Shown here piece by piece: positions 45,543-57,500 of a stretch of DNA of 64,000 nucleotides (positions within the stretch are counted from its first letter, which is position 1; the number at the start of each line of letters is the position of its first letter). Under the pieces are notes generated by a model that was not told where the DNA came from, did no database searches, and saw only the letters and a list, made by a program, of their open reading frames with translations. Source of the DNA: Nematostella vectensis (lineage: Eukaryota; Cnidaria; Anthozoa; Actiniaria; Edwardsiidae); NCBI RefSeq assembly GCF_932526225.1, contig NC_064039.1, forward strand, positions 13,162,139 to 13,226,138. The letters are read 5' to 3'. Position numbers and translations under genes: made by a program.

Positions 45543-48500
45543 CTATTTGGGAACGGCTGCTAAAGGTTTCCTCAACTCGGTGCTGAGCCACAGAGCGATA
45601 GATAGCAAGACGAGAGAGCCGGACTGGTGCGTCGCGGCAAGGTGAGTCGGAACGAAGTACAGGAGGGTCAGGATACCAAGCGTCACCTGCAGAAAGAGAA
45701 CAGGGCGTGGTCAAACACGTTGCACATCCCACACTGAGGAGGGAAATACTTTGATCGATTTGCCGGGTAAATAAGAAGATTCGCAGGTGTCACTCTCATG
45801 GCCTCTCACGATTGAGTATTTAAGTAGACGTATTGTACAATGACACGCAAGCTACCGTGGACGTGGGTGTAGTCACCCCGGAAAATCTGGAATATAGGAA
45901 ACTTTTTCTTACCATTATTGCATCCCGGAAAAACTGGGATCTCATTCCGGGATTTCCGATTAAATTCTAAACAACCTATTAAACCGCCTAACAATCCAGG
46001 ACCAACCGCCCAACAATCAAGGACCAACCACCAATAAGTTACTCGGCCAACCGCCCAACAATCAAGCTTCAACCGTCCATCAATCAAGGGCCAACCGCCC
46101 ATCCATCAAGCTCCAACCGTCCATTAATCAAGGGCCAACGGCCCAACAATTAGGCTCCGACCGCCCATCAATCAAGGGCCAACCGCCCAACAATCAAGCT
46201 ATAACCGCCCATCAATCAAGGGCCAACCGCTCATCCATCAAGCTCCAACCGCCCATCCATCAAGGGCCAACCGCCCAACAATCAAGGGCCAACCGCCCAA
46301 CAATCAAGGGCCAACCGCCCAACAATCAAGGGCCAACCGCCGAACAATCAAGGGCCAACCGCCAAACAATCAAGGGCCAGCCGCCCCATCAATCATGCTC
46401 CAACCGCACATTAATCAATGGCCAACCGCCCAACAATTTAGCTCCAACCGCCCATCAATCAAGGGCCAACCGCACAACAATTAAGCTCCAACCGCCCATC
46501 AATCAAGGGCCAACCGCCGGACAATCAAGCTCCAACCGCCCATCAATCAAGGGCCAACCGCCCAACAATTAAGCTTAAACCGCCCATCAATCAAGGGCCA
46601 AACGCCCATCAATCAAGGGCCAACCGCCCAACAATCAAGGGCCAAACACCATCAAACAAGGGCCAACTGCCCATCAATCAAGGGCCAACCGCCCAACAAT
46701 TTAGGGGATTTATAAGGCTTCTACCACTATTACACATATGAAATAGCGGTAAGGTTGACACAACAGAGCACGGCTCCAACTCAAGTGTAACCTCGGTTAG
46801 TAAGCACTGTCACTGGGGGTGGTCACTGCCAGAGGGTTTATTGCGTCCCCAGTGGTTCTTTTACGTCCCTTCGGTTCAGGTTTAGTGTAGTACAGCTTGA
46901 AGAGACGGGACCTCCGGTTTAGTGTCCTTATCCGAGAAGACTGGAAACACGGGAGAATAACTTCAACTCACTTGTGACAAATTCGATTCAAGGCAGGAAC
47001 CCGGAAAAAATCCCCAGTTTGAGCCAGGATTCGAACCTGGGCCACAGCGGTGAGAGGCCGATGCGCTAACACACTAGGCCACCCGTGCTTCCCTGTGTAA
47101 TAAGCTCCAACCGCCCATCAATCAAGGGCCAACCGCCGGACAATCAAGCTCCAACCACCCAACAATTAAGCTACAACCGCCCATCAATCAAGCTACAACC
47201 GCCCATCAATCAAGGGCCAAACGCCCATCAATCAAGAGCCAACCGCCCAACAATCAAGGGCCAAACACCATCAATCAAGGGCCAACCGCCCATCAATCAT
47301 GGGCCAACCGCCCATCAATCAAGCTCCAACCGCCCATCAATCAAGCTCCAACCGCCCATCAATCAACGGCCAACCGCCCATCAATCAAGGGCCAAACGCC
47401 CATCAATCAAGGGCCAACCGCCCAACAATCAAGGGCCAAACGCCACCAATCAAGGGCCAACCGCCCATCAATCATGGGCCAACCGCACATCAATCAAGGG
47501 CCAACCGCCCATCAATCATGGGCCAACCGCCCATCAATCATGGACCAACCGCCCATCAATCAAGCTCCAACCGCCCATCAATCAAGCTCCAACCGCCAAT
47601 CAATCAAGAGCCAACCGCCCATCAAGCAAGGGCCAACCGCCCATCAATCAAGGGCCAACCGCCAAACAATATTTGTCCCACGTAAATTACGCAGCTCAAA
47701 CGGGTACTGGTCTAGAGAACAAAGCCGTACATTAAAAAACATGGCGTATGCACGTCCCGTGAGTCTCACCTGGACTGAAGCCATCCCTACAAGACAGTTG
47801 ACAGCAAGGCGAGCCCGCCCTGGTAAGGCAAGCGGTCTGGCGAGTCCCCACAGCATAGCGACGGCGGCAACCGTAGTACTCCCCTAAAAAACGTGGCAAT
47901 GGGAATATCAATAAAAAATGAAGGGTTTATTAGATTTTCAACAGGTACAAGGGAAATTTAGAACAATAGTAGGGGGCGAGCAAAAATAATATATCTGGCC
48001 CAGGACATAGGTGTGTTTAATTATTTCTTACAATACAAGTGTGGACTAGGAAAACTTTGGACACCCGTAGTAAAAGTGTCCGCGTAGGAGAGTAGGTAAT
48101 AATAAAGTACCTTATTTGAAGGATAACAGCGAAATGAAAAGGTGTTCGAAGTAGAGCTGTCTGCTCACGAGGGCGTCTATATGTGGTGTTTGGTGGTGTT
48201 TTTAGGGGTATGGGTTAGTAAAGTTAACCGCTTTCGAGAGAGTAAAGTAGTTTTTTTCTGGTAAGCAAAGTGAGATTTGACAAGGACTCGGTATAAAGCG
48301 CTACCTAGAGTGTCTTGTTAGAGGGGAAAGTTGACTGTATCTGACTAACACCCGGGTGAGACTCTCCACAAAAGTAGACGGGACTGACCGTCACATCTTT
48401 GATGGTCCCCTTAGGGGTGTTGAAGGATTTTTCCGATTTTGCCATCTTTTAGGGTATAAAATTCGGCCAATTGCTATTTCTTAGGGTATGTTAAACGTTT

Positions 48501-51500
48501 TTCAATTTGCCATCTCTTATGGTTAAGAATTCCTTCGACCACACCCAATTTTCTAACTCTTAGGGGTACGAATTTCTGTTGACCACGCCCAAAGTGCCCT
48601 CCCTAAGGGTTATAGATTTTGCTGACGATCACCCCCGTCTGTTTTTATCGGAGTCCCCCCCCGGGACTAACCAGAATTCTATGATCGAACTGGACGGTGG
48701 TGGCATTCTCGAAGAAGTTCCGCCATGTTGGACTTTGCGCGAAAAGATCGGTGGGAATCCATCGGCCCGCCATCTTTGGGTACGAGTTGTACACAAGGCC
48801 GGCATCTAACCCAGCGACGAATGCCCCTGAAAAGGAAAGATTTGGAAGGTTACAATATAACACATTATAAACGTGACGATCACTGAACGAGTATAATCAG
48901 GTATAACCATAAGAGCTGTATCAGGACTCGAAATATTAGGGTGGAGCACGATAGAAATATTAAGAAAATATTTAGGGCACACCAAAGCCCTTCTGGTCAT
49001 TTCCATATTTTTTTATTTTTATTTTTTTGGGGGGGGGCATGCCCCTCGTGTCCCAGCACCTGATATGGACATGAGTAGAGTCAACAGAGGGAAGTTCGTT
49101 TATAAAACAGTTCTAGTCAGAGGGGAGTTTGTGTTATAAAACAGTTCTACTCTGAGAAAAGTTCGTGTTATAAAACAGCTCTAGTCAGAAGGGGTTTCCT
49201 GTTATAAAACAGTTCTACTCTAGGGGAGTTCATGTTAAAAAACAGTTCTACTTTGAGGGAAGTTCGTGTTATAAACAGTTCTACTCTCTGAGGGGAGTTC
49301 GTGTTATAAAACAGTTCTACTCTGAGAAAAGTTCGTGTTATAAAACAGTTCTACTCTGAGAAAAGTTCGTGTTATAAAACAGCTCTAGTCAGAAGGGGGT
49401 TCCTGTTATAAAACAGTTCTACTCTGAGGGGAGTTCATGTTAAAAAAACAGTTCTACTTTGAGGGAAGTTCGTGTTATAAACAGTTTTACTCTCTGAGGA
49501 GAGTTCATGTTATAAAACAGTTCTACTCTGAGGGGAGTTTATTTTATGAAACAGTTCTAGTCAGAGGGGAGTTCCTGTTATAAAACAGTTTTACTCTGAG
49601 GGGAGTTTATTTTATAAAACAGTTCTTGTCAGGGGAGTTCCAGAGTTTAAAAAAACGTTCTACTCTGAGGGGAGTTCATGCTATAAAACAGTTCTACTCT
49701 TAGGGGATTTCATGTTATAAAACAGTTCTACTCCGAGGGGAGTTCCTGTTATAAAGCAGTTCTACTCCGAGGGGAGTTCCTGTTATAAAGCAGTTCTACT
49801 CTGAGTTCTAGTCTGAGTTCTACTCTGAGGGGAGTTCATTTTATAAAACAGTTCTAGTAGTCAGGGGAGTTCCTGAGTTTTATAAGAGGTCTACTCTTAG
49901 GGGAGTTCCTGTTATAAAACAGTTCTACACTTAGGGGAGTTCATGTTATAAAACAGTTTTACTCTGAGAAAAGTTTGTGTTGTAAAACAGTTCTAGTCTG
50001 AGGGGAGTTCCTTATAAAACAATTCTACTCTGAGGGGAGTTCTTGTTATAAAACAGTTCTAGTCTGAGGGGAGTTTGTGTTATAAAACGTTCAAGACCGC
50101 CACACCTGATATAGCAGTAAGGAATACAAGTCCTTTGCAGCTGTGCGTATACATGCGAAACCTCCGCAGCTCCTTTGTTAGCTCATACTGGGGAAGGGAG
50201 AGAAAAATTTATCCAATCCTCAAAAATAATGATTTAATAATAATAAAATAATGCAAGTACCTGATTGCGTGGCAACAGCTGGCCCAAGGAACACCAAAGG
50301 AGTCCCATATAAAAGACGATAGCAGAGCCTAGATGCGAGGCAAGCCGGTACTGACTGACGCGAGGAATGTTGTTACCGATAAGTTCCTCATCAAGGCCAC
50401 TCTTGACCATGTACCAGCCCAGCAAACCCTGTACAATACACCAAGCAAATTCAGTTTTTTAATGGGTGTTAGAATATACTGAAAATGTGTTGAGTGGGTG
50501 AATATTATTATGAAAAGAATAACCTCGCTAATAAAAAAAACTATGTTCCCCCTTATGTTTTAGGGCATCCTCTCTGCCTTTCCCTTCAATCTCTGAGCTT
50601 CTCTGGGTATGTCCATGGGGGGGTAGAGGGGAGTTCATTCTGTCTCACACTATTACCATAGATGGTGATGGCACCCAAGTATATGTGATAAAAACATTGT
50701 GGCATTCAGGGCAGATCCAAAATACCCCAGAGAAGGGGGCAGAATACTGGGGAAGGGGGAGGGGGAAGGGCACACAAAGGTTAAACATAGCACACGACAT
50801 AAATTTTGATAAGGGCATGTTCATTAAATAAGAAGATATTAGTCACCCAAAAGAGGGGGGGGCAAACCAAGGGCTCTCTAAAGGAGGAAGGGGCTCTACT
50901 TTTTCTGTTCTACTTGTTGAAGGGGGTCCTGGGGGTTGTTAAAGGGGGGGTGGCAATTTTTTTACACTGATGGGTGGTCTCTAAAATTTTAAGGTGTTCT
51001 GAGTTATATCTCCCCTACATTTCAGTTTGAGGGAGGGGAGGGGGTGGTTCTCCCGCAAAGATGGATAATCTTACCTGAAAAACCAAAAGTCCCCCTAGTA
51101 CACCAACTCTGATCTTCATGGATTTATTAAAGTACCCCCTTGCCCAGAGATAACCAGCTGGTAAAAAGTAGACGACTCCGATAGCCCTGCCCCACATGCG
51201 GTGGAAGTACTCCATGTACCAGATGCGCTTGAAGTCTGCCAGAGACATGCCTTGGTTTGAGCTGAAAAGACGGATGGTATAACTTTCCATTTAGCAATAA
51301 TGTGAAAATTAATTTGGTAGGAAATTCTAATATCGTGAGTGATCCGTTTTGAGCTCACCCACTAAGGAAGATTTTAGAGACATTTAGCACAGCCCTTTTT
51401 CTTGGAAACAGCAAACATCAAACCTCTGAGTGTCATGTGACAAGGATTTGCGGTCAAGTTTGCAGTCTGCGGTTCACGTTTTGACCTCAGGAGCACTTTC

Positions 51501-54500
51501 TAGTGGTAAGTGATTTACCTCAGCAGTTTCCGCCTCAAATTTTCTATGAGCTCGCTTTTGAGACCATGAATTAGTGTTCTTAATCATTTGACTCTTGAAA
51601 TAATATATTTTCATTGACAATTTGCACAATTACTAATACTTTATTGGGCTTGGTTGAAGTCCAGCACATGTTTTGCCCTTTTTCCTGCCAAATGCCACAT
51701 TTCCCGCCAAATGTGCTAAACTATGTTTTCGCCAGTAATTGCTGAAAAAGCAATTGAGTGTCCACTTGAATGCCCAACACAGGGTTTCATATACAAAGCT
51801 ACGGTCAAGAGTAGCAAGGGGTTAAAGATATACAGTTGTTTGACAAAAGGTTGTCGCCAACTGGCTTTGCAACTTCGTGACAGGCCCGCATGTAAGCATG
51901 GGTAAAAAACACTGAAGAGCCTCTGCATATATGATCCACCGCTATCACGTCAAAGTCTGAAGTTATGCAGTAGCTAATATATGCAGCTAAGTGCTTCAGT
52001 GGTTTTTACCCATGCTTACATTTAGGCTTGTTACATAGTTGCAAAGCCAGTTGATGACAACATGATAATATTGCCTTAAAAAATCTTCTGCTACTTCCCC
52101 CTGCTCTACAGCATATACTCCTATACTTACATTTTGTATTCAGGGAATTCTTGGTACTTTGCGAACTCAGCCTCCCATTCAGCTTGAGTGGTTGGCGGCT
52201 TCATTCCCTTGATTAGGTCCCAGTCTACCATTGATAGGCCTGATTCAGTCAGCCTAGTGATTCCGCCCAACGCCACCATAGCAAACGTCATGCCAGCACA
52301 ACCTAACAGCCAGTAACCTAGCAACAGGGAGTAAAACATAAAGAAAATTACACAGCCTGGTGCTTTCATCCAATGGCTACAACAGTGAACTACAAACTGT
52401 GCCAAGTAACCTAGAGCCAGTAGCCTAGCAACACAGGAAAGGAGCATAAACAAAACTTATACAACCTAACACGGTGCTGCAGAGTAAACAGTATAAGTAA
52501 CTGTAAGAAGAGGATAATAAGAAGTTTTGTAGACGTTTATTCAACGGTGAAACGAGCCATGAGTCTTGCACAATCTGTATGGGTCCTGGGTCACGTTCTG
52601 AGCACGTGCTCTGTCACGCAACTTGTCACATCTTCCCTCTTTTAACAGTAACGCTAACGGTTGGTTAAAACAACATTATAATAATCAAAGGGTAAAAATC
52701 GAAATTTTACAACTAAAATCATACGATGGATTATTACTAATGTTCAGTGTCCTAACAGTTTCAATGTTATTTTGGCACATAGTCTTTGAGCCATGCAGGA
52801 GGCTTCACCTCCCGCCGAGGCCTTGTTATAGCCTGTGAAGAATCTGGTGGCATGGCAACCTGGCTGGGTTGCTGCTGAGCATCATCGGGTTCTGGTGATT
52901 CCAGAACATCAGGTACTTGGCTGTTTGTTTCTCCAGTGCTGATCAACTGTCGGCGGTTTCGTCGGTAGGTGGTACCTTCAGTCTCGACGTTGTAGCTCCT
53001 AGGTCCGGCTTGACCTAAACACGTACCAGGCGTCCACGTGTCTTGTCCTGGTAGCTTCATGCGCACAGTTTCGCCGACAGCAATGGGCTCCAGGGGCTTG
53101 CTGTGCTTATCGTAATAAAACTTCTGGCGTTGCTTGGTACCTATCAACTTCCTGGTGTCCTCTTCAGTGTTGTAGCTAGGCTGTAGTAGGGAACCAGCCA
53201 CAGGGAGAAGTGTTTTGCATCGACGTCCGAAAAGGCGCTGGGCCGGGCTAGTTCCGATTCCAGTAGTCGGAGTATTCCGCCAGTCGAGAAGTGCTTGGAA
53301 TTCTGACCCCCCGGATGTCTTGCATTTTTTAAACAGCCTCTTTACTGTCTGTACAGCATTTTCCGCTTTCCCATTTGCTTGGGCATATCTTGGGGATGAC
53401 GTCTTGTGTTCGAACATCCAGGTCTTGGCAAATACACTAAACTCCGCTGATGCGAACTGCGGTCCATTGTCGGTTATAAGGGTGTCTGGGATGCCAAACC
53501 TGGCAAATATTGCCTTCAGCTCCTTTATTATTGCTCGTGACGTCACTGTGTTAAGCCGGGCCACTTCTATGTAGTTGCTGAAGTAGTCACTGACCACTAG
53601 CAGTGTTCGGTTGTCGAGCTCACAGAGGTCAGCTGAGACCTTTCCCCAAGGTCGAGCGACAAACTCATGTTGGAGAATTGGCTCCTTTCGTTGGCCACTG
53701 CGATGAGTCAAACATACTTCGCATTTTGTGATGTACTCCTTCAACTCGACAGTCATCCGCGGCCAGAAAAACGTGTCTCTTGCTCGTCTTATGCAGCCTT
53801 CTATACCGATGTGGGATGAGTGTGTCTTTTCCATAAGCTCCTTCCTCAGGGCTCTAGGAACCACCAACTGTTGGCCTTTAAAGATGAGTTCTTCTTGGAC
53901 AGTTAGCTCGTCTCGAATATCAAAGTAAGGATGCACGCACTCCGGCAGGTCTGTTTTGCTCTCTGGCCAACCTCTCTTTATAACCTCTCGAAGGTTTTGT
54001 TGCACCGCATCATCTACTGCTGCATTTTTGAGTTGCTGCCAAGTCTCTTCTCTCACTGGCATCCACGATCGATGGTCAATCTCCTCCAGCTCCCTGGTAC
54101 ACTCCCAGGCGTTGACTTCGGGTAGGTAAGCTCTGCTTAGGGTGTCAGCCAAGTAAAGATCTTTGCCTTTCTTGTACTTCACATTGAGACTGTAACTCTG
54201 CAGACTCAGCAGCATTCGTTGTAGGCGTTTCGGAGCAGTCGCCAGAGGTTTGATGAAGATTGGTTCCAAAGGCTTGTGATCAGTCTCGATGTTGACGACT
54301 TCGCGGCCGTAGACGTACGTATGGAAACGGTCACACGCAAAAACAATCGCGAGCAGCTCCTTCTCAATCTGTGCATAACGCGTCTCAGCGGGCGTGAGTG
54401 CACGTGATGCGTAGGCTACTGGTTGGCCATTCTGTAGTAATGCGGCACCCAATCCGCTCTGCGACGCATCGCACTGAAGTGTAATCTCCTCGTCTAGGTT

Positions 54501-57500
54501 GTAGTACCGCAATACTGGAGTGACTGTAACGGCATCCTTTAGCTTTTCAAACGCAGACTGTTGCGCATCATCCCAGATGAACTGCACGTCGCTCTGTGTG
54601 AGATCCCTCAGCGGCTTTGTGATGTCTGACAGCTGGGGCAGGAACTTTGCAAGGTATTGGGCTAGGCCTAACAGACGCTGTACCCCAAGCTTGTCGGTCG
54701 GTGAGGGCATGTCCACAATTGCTCGCACTTTAGCAGGGTTGACTTTAAGTCCCTTGTCAGTTGCTATGTGGCCAATGAAGAGTAACTCTGATTTCCTAAG
54801 TCTCATCTTGTCGGGATTCAGGTGTATGTCCCGTTGATCACAACGGTTTAGGAATGCCAGGAGGTTCCTGTCGTGATCCGCCGTTGCCTCCTCGTAGCTC
54901 TCGCCATAGCCCACTACCAGGAAATCATCAGCAACAACTTCGGTTCCAGTCAGACCTTCGGCAAATTCATGCATCTTTCTTTGAAACACTTCTGGTGCTG
55001 AGGAGATCCCGAAAGGCATTCTCTTCCATCGGTATCGGCCAAACGGTGTATGGAAAGTTGTTAGATAGGTCGACTCTTCCTCTAGCTGGACGTGCCAGAA
55101 ACCGTTGCGGACATCCAACAACGTGAACACCTTGGCACCGTGTAATCGTGTTGCAACCTCTTCTATGGTTGGTAGGGGATAGTTTTCCCTCTGGATGGCT
55201 TTGTTGAGATCCTTTGGGTCTAGGCATATTCGCAGTTTTCCATCTTTCTTGGGAACTACTACCATAGAGCTGATCCACGAGGTGGGTGTGGTCACCGGTG
55301 CTATTATCTCTTTGTCCACTAGATCATTCAAGGTTTTCTTGAGCTGGGGTCTTAGGGCTACTGCAACTCTACGTGGTGCGTGTTGTACTGGTTGAGCGTT
55401 TGTGTCTAGTCTGATGGTGTATTCTCCATCAAGTTTGCCAACCCCGTCACTGAACACTGCTGGGAACTTAGCCAATATTTCTTCTCTTGTTAGTGCAGCT
55501 CCTGGTTTGGGGTCAACGGTGAACACTGTCGCTCCATCTGTCTGCGGTTTGTGAAACTGGTCGTTGTCATTGTACTGTATAATGTTCATGCCAAGGCATG
55601 CCCGACGACTTTGATCTTTGATCCCCCATACGCCACTAAGGACGTTTGCACGGGTTTCACTTTTACTAGCTTGTGGTCGTTACACGCCTGCTTGTATATG
55701 TGCACTGGCAACACATTGCATTGTGCACCAGTATCAGGTTGGAAACGGATGAAACTTCCAGACTCTGATTGAAATGTGACCAGCTGCGAATCATCCAACC
55801 AGACGGCCAATACTTCCTCCGTTTGATATGTCTCCTCAGGATACATATCTGTTTCTTCGACTTCGGTAGCCTTGACTTCCTGTTTGCATCTATTGGCAAA
55901 GTGATTTTTCGCTCCGCACTTCCGGCAGTCCTTTCCTCGTGCGGGACACGATTCCTGATTTGCCATATGTTGGTATCCACAGTTGTCACATTGTTTGCCT
56001 TGACCTCGTTGCTTTCGCCGATAATTTTTGATGTTGGGTTTCTTCGACTCGAATTTACTCACGGCATTGACGTCTGTCTCAGATGTATCTTTGACTATTT
56101 TCATCTGAGCAAGCATACTCTCAGCCGCTCGGCAAATTTCATCTGTTTTCGCTAGTGTTAATTTGGACTCGCGTAACAACCTTTCTCTGACCTTCGTGTC
56201 ATGTATTCCAAATAACAACCGATCTCGAAGTATTTCGTCTGGCGTAATCGTATCAAACTCGCAGGACTCGGCCAATTTTCTCAGCGCTGTTCTATAGTGC
56301 TCGTAGGACTCTCCAGGCTCTTGCATTCGCTGGTTGAAACGGAATCTTTCGAACGGCACGTTCTTTCTTGGTTGACAGTACTCGGCGAATTTCTTTATGA
56401 CAGGCTCTATCTTGTCTGTCTCTCCTTCGGTCAGGGTAAATGTCGAGTAGACTTCTCTCGCCTCTTCACCGATAACTGTTAGCAACGTAGCTACTTGTAC
56501 GGCTTCAGCTTTCTCGTTCAACCCAGTCGCCAACGAGTAGTTTTTCCAAGCGAGCACAAATCGCTTCCATTTGTCAGCAGCATTGCTATTGTGTATCTCC
56601 AGCGGCGCCGGCGGCGGTAAGACATATCCTGAGGCCATAGTTAACCGCGGCCACCATGTAAGAAGAGGATAATAAGAAGTTTTGTAGACGTTTATTCAAC
56701 GGTGAAACGAGCCATGAGTCTTGCACAATCTGTATGGGTCCTGGGTCACGTTCTGAGCACGTGCTCTGTCACGCAACTTGTCACAGTAACCCTGCTGTGA
56801 ATCTTCTAAGAGCAACTAAACCAATCAATGACTTGCTAATATGTACCCTAGGCTGACCGAGTCAGGCCTATCAATGGTAGACTGGGCGCTAATTATAAGA
56901 AAATGCCCAGCAGAGGCGTGAATGTGCCCCTCCCTGCTTTGGCTTTGCTTGACTATTAACTATTACAGAATAAAATGGATTTTGGATTCTTAACAGTCTC
57001 AAAACAACTCTGACTGTAAATAAGTATCTACCTGTTATCTTTTTAGCTATAGCTGTTTCAGCAAATGGTACTGCTGCAGGATCAGAGACGAGAAGTCTCC
57101 TGCAGATTACACCTAAGCCTTGTGATCTTGACTGCAACTAAACAAACAACAAACAGACAATTTTAAACCACAAACATTCCACAAGTAGTCCGGTCCTAAC
57201 CAAAAAGTAATTGCAACACAAACAATTTAACTGTTAAATGATAAAAAAAAGACATTCTAAACAACATCCCAAAAATTATGTGAAGATCTCTTGGGGGAAC
57301 TTTTGGGTTAAATTTAGCTTTTTTTCTTGAATGTTACCTCAGGATACCGGAGTCACATAAAAAGCGAGAATAAAAAAAAACAGTTTTCTGTCTTTAATTT
57401 GATCGAGGCTGAGACACACTTTGCCACGCAAAGTATCAAAAGGGTAATGTGCATTGATTTACACATTTTTCTCTTAGCCTACCTGTAGGCTTTGATAGTT

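Larger units (their letters stand above)
52502..56785 (-). mobile_element. Ty3/gypsy LTR retrotransposon, recently inserted
   Basis: 4284 bp, bounded by 129-bp LTRs identical by eye and flanked by the 5-bp target site duplication GTAAC (52497-52501 and 56786-56790). After the 5' LTR comes TGGTGGCCGCGGTTAACT, a TGG-initial primer binding site. Before the 3' LTR is a purine-rich AAAAGAGGGAAGA polypurine tract. Two uninterrupted frames encode Gag and Pol in the order RT, RNase H, integrase, the gypsy order. It lies in COX15 intron 3, in the same orientation as the host gene, so its poly(A) signal could act on COX15 transcripts. Confidence 0.93.

Noticed and set aside
47016-47090. Functional tRNA gene (minus strand)
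   Set aside because: It has A and B boxes and resembles tRNA-Glu, but the acceptor stem does not pair and a long unrelated body follows; a SINE head fits better.
47085-47887. Three overlapping open frames rich in Asn/Gln/Pro
   Set aside because: Products of the 22-bp minisatellite in different phases. Exon 9 of COX15 lies on the other strand at 47770-47883.
52767-56638. Treating the gypsy Pol/Gag as a domesticated host gene
   Set aside because: Identical LTRs, target duplication, primer site and polypurine tract show a recent mobile insertion.
56640-56660. Strong Kozak-like GCGGCCACCATG on the plus strand
   Set aside because: It is the complement of the element's primer binding site and LTR edge; the following frame closes at once.
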